Shown in pieces: positions 45,361-53,622 of a DNA stretch of 64,000 nucleotides (position 1 is the first letter of the stretch; every line of letters begins with the position of its first letter). The notes under the pieces are model-generated. The model made no database searches and was not told where the DNA came from. It saw nothing but the letters and a program-made list of their open reading frames with translations. This stretch comes from Marinitoga aeolica (GTDB lineage Bacteria > Thermotogota > Thermotogae > Petrotogales > Petrotogaceae): the NCBI RefSeq assembly GCF_029910535.1, contig NZ_CP069362.1, forward strand, positions 1,240,001 through 1,304,000, read 5' to 3'. A program made the position numbers and the translations under genes.

Positions 45361-45388
45361 TAACCGGGCTTAAGCCCGGTTATTTTTT
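45361..45388 (+). terminator. Rho-independent terminator of the ATPase-TOPRIM pair
   Basis: TAACCGGGCTT/AAGCCCGGTTA, a perfect 22-base palindrome, followed by TTTTTT. Confidence 0.9.
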
Positions 45389-45496
45389 ACTGAACTAACT
45401 CAAAAAATTCATAAACATCAAAAGAAATCTTTACTTCATCTCTTTTTTTTTTCTACAAGCATTGATGGTTGTAGTAATTATATTTTCTTGTATGAC

Positions 45497-45531
45497 AATA
45501 GCTGATATATGATTGATAAATTTTGTTATTG
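45497..45531. repeat. 35-bp perfect direct repeat, left copy
   Basis: AATAGCTGATATATGATTGA through TTTGTTATTG, identical to 50858-50892, where it forms part of the promoter region of a family 3 gene. After the repeat this copy reads GAAGGGTAATGTAGAGG, a decayed form of the GATTGTGATATAATTCAG…GGAGG module. Confidence 0.9.
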
Positions 45532-45679
45532 AAGGGTAATGTAGAGGTTTTTTATTGTGAAAAAGTTAAATTTTTAATATATCAAGTGATATATTAATTT
45601 AAGTTAAAAAATAGTTAAAATTAGTTGATAATATAAACCAAATTTAATTTTATGGTAAAATTGGTATGGAGATATTAAT

Positions 45680-45799
45680 ATGAAAGTAAAGAAAATTATG
45701 AAAATTAAAGTAAGCAAAGAAAAATTTAAAATCAAAAAACTTTTAATTGAAGAATATGAGAGGTTTTTTGGTGTAGTATTTTATATAAAAATTGTGTGA
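45680..45799 (+). CDS. Possible 39-codon small protein
   Basis: MKVKKIMKIKVSKEKF… 39 codons, very Lys-rich, with GGAG eight bases before ATG 45680. Unrecognised; it may be spurious in this AT-rich gap. Apart from this, the 45293-45948 gap contains only the terminator and the direct repeat. Confidence 0.25.
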   Translation: MKVKKIMKIKVSKEKFKIKKLLIEEYERFFGVVFYIKIV

Positions 45800-45948
45800 T
45801 TTTAGTTTATCTAATTAAAATTAATTTTATTTTTGGAGACAAAAGAACATATAAAATAACAGTTTTAAAAATAATAACTATTTTAAGAAAGTATGTATGA
45901 GCAGTTAATATACGAAATAGCTAAACAATATTTTGGGAGGTGGAATAT

Positions 45949-46320
45949 ATGGAATTAACATTTTATGATAAAGAAGGTAGAGCAGTTGCATATACAGAAG
46001 ATAGACTACACATTTATCTTTTTGATGGAAGACCTGTGGCTTATATTAAAGACAACTCAATTTATGCGTATTCCGGGAAACATTTGGGTTGGCTTGAAGA
46101 TGGTTGGGTTATTGAACATTCAGGAAAATGTGTTTTCTTTACTGAAATTTCATCAGCATATGGTCCGATCAAACCTGTAAAACAAATAAAGCCTATCAAG
46201 AACATAAAACAAATAAATCCAATAAAAAGTATAAAAGAGATCCAACCTTTTAAACCTGTTAGACAACTATTATGGTCAGATTTTTCTGGAGAAGAATTCT
46301 TTTATCAATTATATATTTGA
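45949..46320 (+). CDS. 4-fold beta-flower family protein
   Basis: A 123-residue protein matching the 4-fold beta-flower family: four successive beta motifs (DKEGRAVAYTED, FDGRPVAYIKDNSIYAY, SGKHLGWLEDGWV, HSGKCVFF) and then a Pro/Lys/Ile-rich tail in which KPVKQIKPIKNIKQI-type heptads repeat, ending SWSDFSGEEFF-like (LLWSDFSGEEFF). The biochemical function is unknown; the fold is thought to bind ligands in its central face. ATG 45949 follows GGGAGGTGG. It stands beside a DUF4209 gene in a defence-like island. Confidence 0.83.
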   Translation: MELTFYDKEGRAVAYTEDRLHIYLFDGRPVAYIKDNSIYAYSGKHLGWLEDGWVIEHSGKCVFFTEISSAYGPIKPVKQIKPIKNIKQINPIKSIKEIQPFKPVRQLLWSDFSGEEFFYQLYI

Positions 46321-46358
46321 AATGTTATGTGCAATATTTCCAAATAAAAGGAGTAGGC

Positions 46359-48134
46359 ATGTTTATGGATAAAGAACATAAAAATAAAGAAATAAAAAAG
46401 TTTCTGTATGAGTTAGATGCAATATCAGAGAAAATATCAGAATATGAAATATCGCAAAAAATTAAAAGTTTTATAAAAAATGAGTTTGAAAAAGATCCTC
46501 CAGAAATTTTAATTTGGGAACAAATAGCTTTTGATTTGATAGAGAATTGCAATGATAATAAAATGTGTTGGGATACTTATTTTGGACCTTTTTCTGTTTG
46601 GTCAAATGAAAAAGGAGAAATGTTTGAATATCCCAGCATCCAGAAATTAAGCTCTGAAATCATCATCTATTGGGAAAAAAGAGCCAAAGAATCTAAACAT
46701 CCAATTCTTAGAGCGCGATATTCTAATTTAGTATGGGATTTTTCTTCTATAATTACGGGGAAAAAGCCTGATTATTCAATTGCTCAGATTTTTGTAGATA
46801 GTGTTGTAGAAATTATGGAAAAAGATTTACATAAATATACTATAGATGTAATAAAAAATAAAGCCAAGCGAGCTTTATCTATAGCATTAAGTATTAATGA
46901 TAAAAAACTAATAAATATATTAATAGATACAATCATTAATTACGAAGAAAAAATATCGGAGGATGATAAACCAGGTTTATGGGGATTTTCATATGAATTA
47001 CTTATTAAAAATAAAAATATAAAATTAAGTAAAGATAAAAAACAAATAATCATTGAGAGATTAGAAGAAAGATTTAAAAGATTATTAATGAGAAATGATT
47101 ATTGGGCAGTTAAAAGAGCAGTAGTTTTATTAGTAGATTATTATTCCAGACACCAAAAGAAAGAAAAAACAAAAGAGATATTAATTAATTTTGAAAAAGT
47201 AATTCAAAGACTATCTGGGCAAATTTCGTTTTTTACTAAGAGCTTTTTTCTTGAAGAATTGTATCATTTTTATATTAAGTATGGATTAAAAAAAGAGGCA
47301 GATAGAATTTCTTTTGAAATTAAAAAAATTGGTAAGAATGTAGTATCTGAATTAAAGACAATAGAAGCTTCCATAAAAATTTCAAATGAAGAAATTAAAA
47401 AATTCATTGACAATATAATAGTTAATGATTTAAGAAATTCTTTGAAAAAAGTTGCTTTATATTATATTCCTAAAAAAGAAGAAATTAAAACGCAATTAAG
47501 GGAATTATCTCAAGAAGCACCTCTTACATATTTATTTAGCAGAAAAATTATAGATAGAGAAGGGCGTGTAATTTGTTCAGTAGGCTCATTAGAAGAAGAT
47601 ATGGATGGACATATTAGTCTTCAAATCTCGCAAAATATGGGAATTGATGCATTTCTTTTAAATGAAACAATAAATACATTAATAAAAAAATTTGATTTAG
47701 ATGTTAAAAAGATTGTTGATTATTTTTATGAGTCACCTATTTTCGATGAAAAAAGAAGAGAATTTTTCATTCAAGGAATAGAAGCTTATTTAAATAAGGA
47801 ATTTATAAAAGCTTTACATATTTTGATTCCACAAATTGAAGCAATAATTAGAAATTTAGCAGAATTAATCGGAATCCCTGTTTTAAAGACTTCTTCTTCT
47901 GATGGATTTAATTATAAAACATTGGATGGTCTATTAAGAGAAAATAGAGCAATTGGCATTTTAACAGAGGATATGTCCTTGTATTTAAGAGTATTACTTA
48001 CTGATCCAAGAGGATGGAATCTTCGTAACAATATGTGTCACGGTATAAGTAACGTAGAAGATTTTAATCAAATTTCTGCTGATAGAATATTTCATGCACT
48101 TTTATGTTTAGCTTTGGTAAAAGAAGAAAAATGA
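46359..48134 (+). CDS. DUF4209 domain protein with HEPN-like C terminus
   Basis: A 591-residue largely helical protein. The last 110 residues (IEAIIRNLAELIGIP…YLRVLLTDPRGWNLRNNMCHGI) match DUF4209, and RNNMCH gives an R-x4-H pattern like the RNase centre of HEPN domains. The N-terminal 480 residues are TPR-like helices without a recognised domain. ATG 46359 is preceded by AAAGGAG at five bases; an in-frame start 29 codons earlier would run inside the previous gene. A role in RNA cleavage or phage defence is inference. Confidence 0.72.
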   Translation: MFMDKEHKNKEIKKFLYELDAISEKISEYEISQKIKSFIKNEFEKDPPEILIWEQIAFDLIENCNDNKMCWDTYFGPFSVWSNEKGEMFEYPSIQKLSSEIIIYWEKRAKESKHPILRARYSNLVWDFSSIITGKKPDYSIAQIFVDSVVEIMEKDLHKYTIDVIKNKAKRALSIALSINDKKLINILIDTIINYEEKISEDDKPGLWGFSYELLIKNKNIKLSKDKKQIIIERLEERFKRLLMRNDYWAVKRAVVLLVDYYSRHQKKEKTKEILINFEKVIQRLSGQISFFTKSFFLEELYHFYIKYGLKKEADRISFEIKKIGKNVVSELKTIEASIKISNEEIKKFIDNIIVNDLRNSLKKVALYYIPKKEEIKTQLRELSQEAPLTYLFSRKIIDREGRVICSVGSLEEDMDGHISLQISQNMGIDAFLLNETINTLIKKFDLDVKKIVDYFYESPIFDEKRREFFIQGIEAYLNKEFIKALHILIPQIEAIIRNLAELIGIPVLKTSSSDGFNYKTLDGLLRENRAIGILTEDMSLYLRVLLTDPRGWNLRNNMCHGISNVEDFNQISADRIFHALLCLALVKEEK

Positions 48135-48498
48135 TTTTAATAATTTTATATTTATTTTCATAAATTATTTTTATATGCAATAGCAAGTTTTATAAAATCA
48201 AAAATGTCATTATACTGTTATGTTTTTAAATGCGAAAAATATGTTTCTCATGATTATAATTTAATAGATATATTATGAAACATTTACTATTTTTAATCAA
48301 TATATGCAGGCATTTAAAAGAAGAAATAGAGGACTTTAAAGCTTAAATGTTTATTTGAAATAGAATCAATTAATGGTTTAAATTTAAAACAATCAAAAGG
48401 AAAATTCTAATAATTAGAATTTACCCTTTTAGTTTTCTTGCTTGTTAAATATAATAAATGAATTACAATAAAATATTATTAATTAGAAGGTGATAACA
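48135..48498. other. Gene-free interval
   Basis: 364 bases of A/T-rich sequence. I see one weak hairpin (AAATTCTAA/TTAGAATTT near 48404-48424), a GAAGGTGATAAC ribosome site at its end for the broken AbiJ gene, and no gene. Confidence 0.5.
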
Positions 48499-49149
48499 AT
48501 GCTATTTTCTGAAAAAAATGGATATAAACCTATTAAAAATTCTGTACAAATTGAGTCTATAGATGAAACTTTAAAACATAGATTATGGAATTCTATGCAA
48601 CTTTATTTTAAAGATATTGAAAAAAACATTTAGTTATGGTAACTTAAATCCTTTTATTTTTCAACTTTATGATAAATTTTTTAAAAAGTCAATTGATGAG
48701 ATACCATTTCATTATAGCAGTTTTGAGGAAAGAAAAATTTACTACTGGAATGATATTTATGAAAATATAAAAGATTATTTTTTTACCTGTAAGTGGTACG
48801 AAATATATGATTTTATCGAATTTACAATTAATAATTATTCCAATGATTATATCACTAAAAGTTTTATTAAATATTGTAATAAAGTTTTGGGAAAGGAAAA
48901 ATCAGGATATAGAATTATTGAAAAACAGATTGTTCCTATAATAGATGATATTGAGATAAAAGAGATTGAGAAGCATTGAAAAAACTATATGGATATACAA
49001 GTGATGAAAAAGGGATTAGACATGCGCTTCTTGAAGGAGAAAGTACGAATATATCTTTTGATGAAGCAAAGTTTATGTTGGTTTCTTGTTCTGCATATGT
49101 TAACTATCTTATTGAAAAAGTGTCAAAGATAGGGTTAATTGAAAAATAA
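48499..49149 (+). pseudogene. AbiJ-like abortive infection gene, frameshifted and internally deleted
   Basis: Three pieces of one protein. ATG 48499 gives MLFSEKNGYKP…VQIESIDETLKHRLWNSMQLYF, the standard start of the AbiJ N-terminal domain 4 group, and stops at 48633. The next frame (48617 on) continues IFQLYDKFFKKSIDEIPFH…KDYFFTCKWYEIYDFIEF up to a stop at 48979. The frame immediately beyond gives KKLYGYTSDEKGIRHALLEG and YVNYLIEK, the AbiJ C-terminal end, to 49149. A roughly 60-70-residue middle portion, normally between the second and third pieces, is missing. So the gene is dead by a frameshift and a deletion. Confidence 0.82.
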
Positions 49150-49220
49150 ATTGAATATTTATATTTTGGGGTGTTAACAGCTTTTTTCGGTTTTTAATTT
49201 TTGATGAGGAGTGAATATGA

Positions 49221-50639
49221 ATGAATAATCTGGGAATAATTGACTTAGAAAATTTACTACTTACAATTTTTGATGAAGAAGTTAAAAAACTTATGAAAGA
49301 AGCTATGATTTGTTATAATGTTGGAGCTTATAGAGCAGCTATTATTCTAACTTGGAACACAGTTTTATATGACACGTATAAAAAAATAAGTTACCTTGCT
49401 AAGTATTTTGAAGATAATGAAGCCCAAGAAATTCAGGAAGATATTGAAAAAAAATTAAATGAAGGGAAATATTTTAGTGAATGGAATTTGATTGAAGAAT
49501 ATCTATATAAAAAACTTGATTTAATTGATAAAGTTGATTGCAAAAAGCTTTCTTTTATTAAAGATTTAAGAAATATGTCGGCTCATTTATCGATGCATTT
49601 ATTAAAAGAAGAATTTTTTACTCCAACAGCAGAAGATGTAAGAATGGTTATAAGAAATGCAATTGAGATAATATTGTCCCAACCACCAATTTTAAATAAA
49701 AAAGCAACCAAATATCTATTCAAAGAGATTTTAGGACCTTATTTTCCAACATTATATGAAAAGTTTGAAAAAATAGTAATAGAAGAGTACCTTGAGAAAG
49801 GAGGAAAATACTTTTTAAGGAATTTGGTTATAGAGACAATAGAGAGATATTTATTTGGAGAAGCTAAGCATGAAAATCTTAAGAATTTATTTCTTGTTTT
49901 GCTTAGACATAAACAGAAATATTTTGAAGATGAAGCAGTTAAAAAATGTTTAAATAAAATAGCTTCCACTAAAGAGATAGAAAAACTAATTTGGATTATT
50001 ATTGAAGAGCCAGAGATATTGAATTATATATCAAAAGGGAAAGAAGTACTAATAAAATATCTTGAGGAACAGTTAACAATATTTGATGATCTTCCTCAAT
50101 GGAAAAGAGAATTTTTTCCAATTTTATTTATCATTTTTAAATTTCAAATGGGAAAAAATGATTATGAAAGCGTAAAAGAAATTACTAAAAAATATATTGA
50201 ATATATAAATTTGTTTGAGTTACAAAAATATAATATTTATATAAAGTATTTTAATGAAGAATTAAAAGAAATATTTTTAGAAAGTTCAATAGAACATCTA
50301 AAAAATCTTTCATGGTTTGATGGAGCATATAAGTTTATAAGGAATACAATTTCTCCTTTATTATATTTAGTTACAGATAGTGGACAATTAAAAACTTTAT
50401 TTACGAATATTGAAGAGAACAAAGGTCGTGGAAAAATAAATCAAATCCTTGAATCTTCTCATGCACTTGAAAATGTTGAAATAATTCTTAAAAATATTTC
50501 AAAAGATATTTTGAGAGAGAATAAAAAAATTGTCGAAACATTTTTAGATAATGTATGTTTAAGGTTAACCAATACAGGATTTTTTGATAAAGATATAAAA
50601 GAGTGTAAAAGATATTTTTTCGATGAATTATTAAATTGA
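49221..50639 (+). CDS. HEPN-like protein of unknown function (472 aa)
   Basis: A 472-residue all-helical protein. Its first 160 residues resemble HEPN domains: CYNVGAYRAAIILTWNTVLYD and, about 90 residues on, KDLRNMSAHLSM, where RNMSAH supplies R-x4-H. The remaining 300 residues are helical repeats with no recognised domain. No ATPase or STAND motif is seen. HEPN proteins often cleave RNA in toxin-antitoxin and phage-defence systems, so a role of that kind is plausible. Start ATG 49221 follows GAGGAGTGAATATGA; it stands 72 bases after the AbiJ remnant. Confidence 0.68.
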   Translation: MNNLGIIDLENLLLTIFDEEVKKLMKEAMICYNVGAYRAAIILTWNTVLYDTYKKISYLAKYFEDNEAQEIQEDIEKKLNEGKYFSEWNLIEEYLYKKLDLIDKVDCKKLSFIKDLRNMSAHLSMHLLKEEFFTPTAEDVRMVIRNAIEIILSQPPILNKKATKYLFKEILGPYFPTLYEKFEKIVIEEYLEKGGKYFLRNLVIETIERYLFGEAKHENLKNLFLVLLRHKQKYFEDEAVKKCLNKIASTKEIEKLIWIIIEEPEILNYISKGKEVLIKYLEEQLTIFDDLPQWKREFFPILFIIFKFQMGKNDYESVKEITKKYIEYINLFELQKYNIYIKYFNEELKEIFLESSIEHLKNLSWFDGAYKFIRNTISPLLYLVTDSGQLKTLFTNIEENKGRGKINQILESSHALENVEIILKNISKDILRENKKIVETFLDNVCLRLTNTGFFDKDIKECKRYFFDELLN

Positions 50640-50642
50640 AAT

Positions 50643-50699
50643 CTAAAATTAATTGAAGTATTTAAAGATAGTAAATTATATATTTGGTTTATAAAACAG
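50643..50699 (+). pseudogene. Fragment of a family 3 ATPase-nuclease 3' end
   Basis: Codons from 50643 read LKLIEVFKDSKLYIWFIKQ, clearly like the last 25 residues of the family 3 proteins (…YEDKKLHIWFIKTNF). A family-type terminator follows at 50793. The rest of the gene has gone, probably replaced by the HEPN-like gene. Confidence 0.55.
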
Positions 50700-50792
50700 A
50701 TTTTGTCTGTATCCACACAGCAGGTCTTTTTCTGTGTAAAAGCACATTCTTCAAATTCATGTCAAAGTAAAGTTTATATTTATTAAAATTGC

Positions 50793-50817
50793 CGGGTTTT
50801 TGAAACCCGTTTTTTTA
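50793..50817 (+). terminator. Rho-independent terminator
   Basis: CGGGTTT-ttg-AAACCCG followed by TTTTTTT; matches the position such terminators hold after family 3 genes. Confidence 0.85.
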
Positions 50818-50857
50818 TTACATTAAGTCAAAGAGGTATTGGTTTGTGTATCAACGG

Positions 50858-50892
50858 AATAGCTGATATATGATTGATAAATTTTGTTATTG
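50858..50892. repeat. 35-bp perfect direct repeat, right copy
   Basis: Identical to 45497-45531. It ends with TTGTTATTG, just before GATTGTGATATAATTCAG, the promoter of the family 3 gene at 50927. The two copies bracket 5.3 kb. Confidence 0.9.
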
Positions 50893-50897
50893 GATTG

Positions 50898-50906
50898 TGA
50901 TATAAT
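50898..50906 (+). promoter_or_regulatory. Extended -10 promoter (family 3 module)
   Basis: TGATATAAT, TCAGTTATGGAGGTGAAAAG, ATG 50927, the same module as in the array 30 kb away. Confidence 0.7.
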
Positions 50907-50926
50907 TCAGTTATGGAGGTGAAAAG

Positions 50927-52453
50927 ATGAGAAGATTTTGTACAAGCGGACCTGTTGATAAAAAAACATGTTACTATGTAGAAAGACCAGAATTGATGAA
51001 AGAAGCAATTGATCATATAGAGAATTGGAGATACTTTACAGTATCAGCGCCAAGACAAACAGGAAAAACAACATTTTTAAACGAAATAGTGGAAAAAATA
51101 AAAGACAAATATTTGCCTATATTTATTTCATTTGAGAGTTATATGAATAAAGATGAAAAAGATTTTCTTGAAACATTAGTAGAGGATATTAACAGGTCAT
51201 ATAAAAAGATATATAAAGAAGAAAAATTAATTGAAAAAACACCAAAAAATATTGATGATATAAGGAATACAATAGAAAAACTATACATAACAAAAGGTAA
51301 AGAATTAGTGTTAATGATAGATGAATTTGAAAGGTTTGATAATGAAAGAATAATGAATCAATTTTTGCATGTAATAAGAACAATATATCATAATAAAGAA
51401 GTATATGGATTAAGAAGTGTAATATTAATAAGCGTAGGATATTTAAGTGGGATATTAGAAGATAATGCAAGTCCATTTAATATAGCAGAGCATATGGAAG
51501 TGCCATATTTTACAAAAGAACAGGTATATGACTTATTAAACCAACATGAAAAAGAAACAGGGCAAATATTTGAAGAAGAAGTAAAAGAACTTATATGGCA
51601 TAATGCAGGAGGACAACCTGGATTAACCAATGCATTAGCATATGATTTAGTGGCAAAAAAAGCAAAAAATGAAAAGATAATAACAAAATCTCATTTTGAA
51701 AAGACATTGTATGATTATCTAAGAAAATATATAGATAAAAACATAGCCAATATAATAAACAAAGCAAAGAAAGAAAAAGAATTGGTAATGAAAATATTAT
51801 TTGAACCAGGAAGCGTTGAATTTAATATATATGATGAAAGGATAAACTACTTATATTTAAATGGAGTAATAGATAATTGTGAAGGGAAATGTTGTGTAAG
51901 AGTGCCGTTATACTATAAAGCATTATATGACAGATTTAAACCACAAATAAATAGCGAAAAAGAAAAAATGAAACCATTTGGAGAAACAGTCAAGAATTAC
52001 ATAAGTAACGGTATATTAGACCTAAATAAATTGATGAAAAGATATATAGAATATATAAAACAAAGAGGAGCAATAATGTTTAAAGGAAGGAATTATTATG
52101 AAGGAGTATATCAATATAATTTAGATCAATTTCTAAGTTTATATGTTGAAGCAACAGAAGGAAAAGTATATCCAGAAACACAAGTGGGTGGAGGAAGAAT
52201 AGATTTATTAATAAATCTAAATAATATGGAATATCTAATAGAAATAAAAGCCAACATAGATACAGATGAATATGAAAAAGCGAAAAAACAATTAATAGAA
52301 TATATAAAAAGAAAAGGATTAAAAGAAGGATGGTTGATAATATACTCAAACACAATAGAAGATTTTAAATATATAATAGAAGAAAAAGATGGAGTAAAAA
52401 TTCATGTGTGGTTTATAAAAACAAATTTTGAAAATCCATCCAAAATCAAATAG
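50927..52453 (+). CDS. AAA_35-like ATPase/PD-(D/E)XK protein, family 3 (b-x mosaic)
   Basis: A 508-residue copy with Walker A APRQTGKTTF, Walker B LVLMIDEFERF and nuclease GGGRIDLL…YLIEIKANI. Its variable segment is type b, almost identical to 14831, while its C-terminal third (MKPFGETVKNYI…VKIHVWFIKTNF) is type x as in 11493. It therefore completes the set of four a/b by x/y combinations. It lies at the edge of the defence island and converges on nagA across a perfect terminator. Confidence 0.83.
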   Translation: MRRFCTSGPVDKKTCYYVERPELMKEAIDHIENWRYFTVSAPRQTGKTTFLNEIVEKIKDKYLPIFISFESYMNKDEKDFLETLVEDINRSYKKIYKEEKLIEKTPKNIDDIRNTIEKLYITKGKELVLMIDEFERFDNERIMNQFLHVIRTIYHNKEVYGLRSVILISVGYLSGILEDNASPFNIAEHMEVPYFTKEQVYDLLNQHEKETGQIFEEEVKELIWHNAGGQPGLTNALAYDLVAKKAKNEKIITKSHFEKTLYDYLRKYIDKNIANIINKAKKEKELVMKILFEPGSVEFNIYDERINYLYLNGVIDNCEGKCCVRVPLYYKALYDRFKPQINSEKEKMKPFGETVKNYISNGILDLNKLMKRYIEYIKQRGAIMFKGRNYYEGVYQYNLDQFLSLYVEATEGKVYPETQVGGGRIDLLINLNNMEYLIEIKANIDTDEYEKAKKQLIEYIKRKGLKEGWLIIYSNTIEDFKYIIEEKDGVKIHVWFIKTNFENPSKIK

Positions 52454-52481
52454 ATAAAACCGGGTCACCCGGTTTTATCTA
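52451..52481. terminator. Bidirectional rho-independent terminator
   Basis: TAGATAAAACCGGG-tca-CCCGGTTTTATCTA, a 14-bp perfect stem between converging genes. Confidence 0.92.
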
Positions 52482-52510
52482 TTAACAAATCCACCTGTAC
52501 TTTTTTATGA

Positions 52511-53599
52511 TTATTTTTCATAAACAATATTACCGTGGAATATAGTTTTTTTGATTTCAAGATCTCTGTTTAGAAGGGCGAAATTGGCAATATATCCTTC
52601 TTTTATTCTTCCTTCATTTTTAATATTTAGATTTTGAAGAGCATTATAGGAAGAAACTTTTGCCAGTTCTTTTAATGAACATTGTGTAATATTATAAAAG
52701 TTCCTAACGCCATCATCAAAGGTTAATGTGCTTCCAGCTATTGTTCCATCTTCAAGTGTTGCTTTTTTATCTTTAACTATAACCTTTAATCCACCAAGAG
52801 AATATTCACCATCTTCCAAATTGGTTGCAGAAATAGAATCTGTGATTAGTATAATATCGTCAATATTTTTTGTTTTATATACCAATTTTATAAATTCAGG
52901 TGAAGAATGAATTTTATCCACAATCATTTCTAATTTAAATTTCTCAAGTAACCCTGCACCAACACCACCAATTGATCTATGATGTAATGATGTTATAGCA
53001 TTTGGAAAATGTGTAATTCTAATTATATTTTTTTCTAATGCTTTTTTAAATAATTCATAATTTGCATTTGAATGGCCCAAAGAAATAATCACACCATTTC
53101 CTTTTAAATAATCAATAACTTCAAAGAAATTTTCCACTTCAGGTGCCATAGTTATTAGTTTTACATTTTCGTTTATTATTTCTTTTAAGTCTTCTAATTT
53201 TGGGGGATATATATATGCTTCATTTTGTGCTCCTTTTTTTTCTTTATTTATGTAAGGACCTTCTAAATGTATTCCGGAAATAGAAAGTATAGATTGAAAA
53301 TTATTTACTATTTCTTTTAATTGTTTTTTTGATGCAGATACTGTTGTTGGATAAAATTTTGTTACACCATGAGAAAAGTTCAACTCTGCCCATCTTTTTA
53401 AATCTTCTTTAGGTGCATTCATAAAATCTACACCCATGTATCCATGTGTATGTGTATCAACAAATCCTGGCATTAAAATATAATCATAATAATTATTATC
53501 TTTTTTAATGATTTGTTTAATAATATCGTTTTCTATAATAATATCTCCAACATATTCACCATCAATAGGATCCACAATAAGAATATTTTTAATTTCCAT
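52511..53599 (-). CDS. nagA: N-acetylglucosamine-6-phosphate deacetylase
   Basis: Amidohydrolase-superfamily enzyme that removes acetate from GlcNAc-6-P. YILMPGFVDTHTHGYMGVDFMN carries the HxH metal motif, GVTKFYPTTVS and SGIHLEGPYINKEKKGAQNE the catalytic loop, ITHFPNAITSLHHRSIGGVG the substrate-binding His pair, and ILITDSISATNLEDG the catalytic Asp. 362 aa. ATG 53599 follows GAGGTGTATAAAT; an upstream codon at 53614 is not needed. Last gene of the GlcNAc operon. Confidence 0.94.
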   Translation of the reverse strand: MEIKNILIVDPIDGEYVGDIIIENDIIKQIIKKDNNYYDYILMPGFVDTHTHGYMGVDFMNAPKEDLKRWAELNFSHGVTKFYPTTVSASKKQLKEIVNNFQSILSISGIHLEGPYINKEKKGAQNEAYIYPPKLEDLKEIINENVKLITMAPEVENFFEVIDYLKGNGVIISLGHSNANYELFKKALEKNIIRITHFPNAITSLHHRSIGGVGAGLLEKFKLEMIVDKIHSSPEFIKLVYKTKNIDDIILITDSISATNLEDGEYSLGGLKVIVKDKKATLEDGTIAGSTLTFDDGVRNFYNITQCSLKELAKVSSYNALQNLNIKNEGRIKEGYIANFALLNRDLEIKKTIFHGNIVYEK

Positions 53600-53622
53600 A
53601 TTTATACACCTCATTAATTTTT

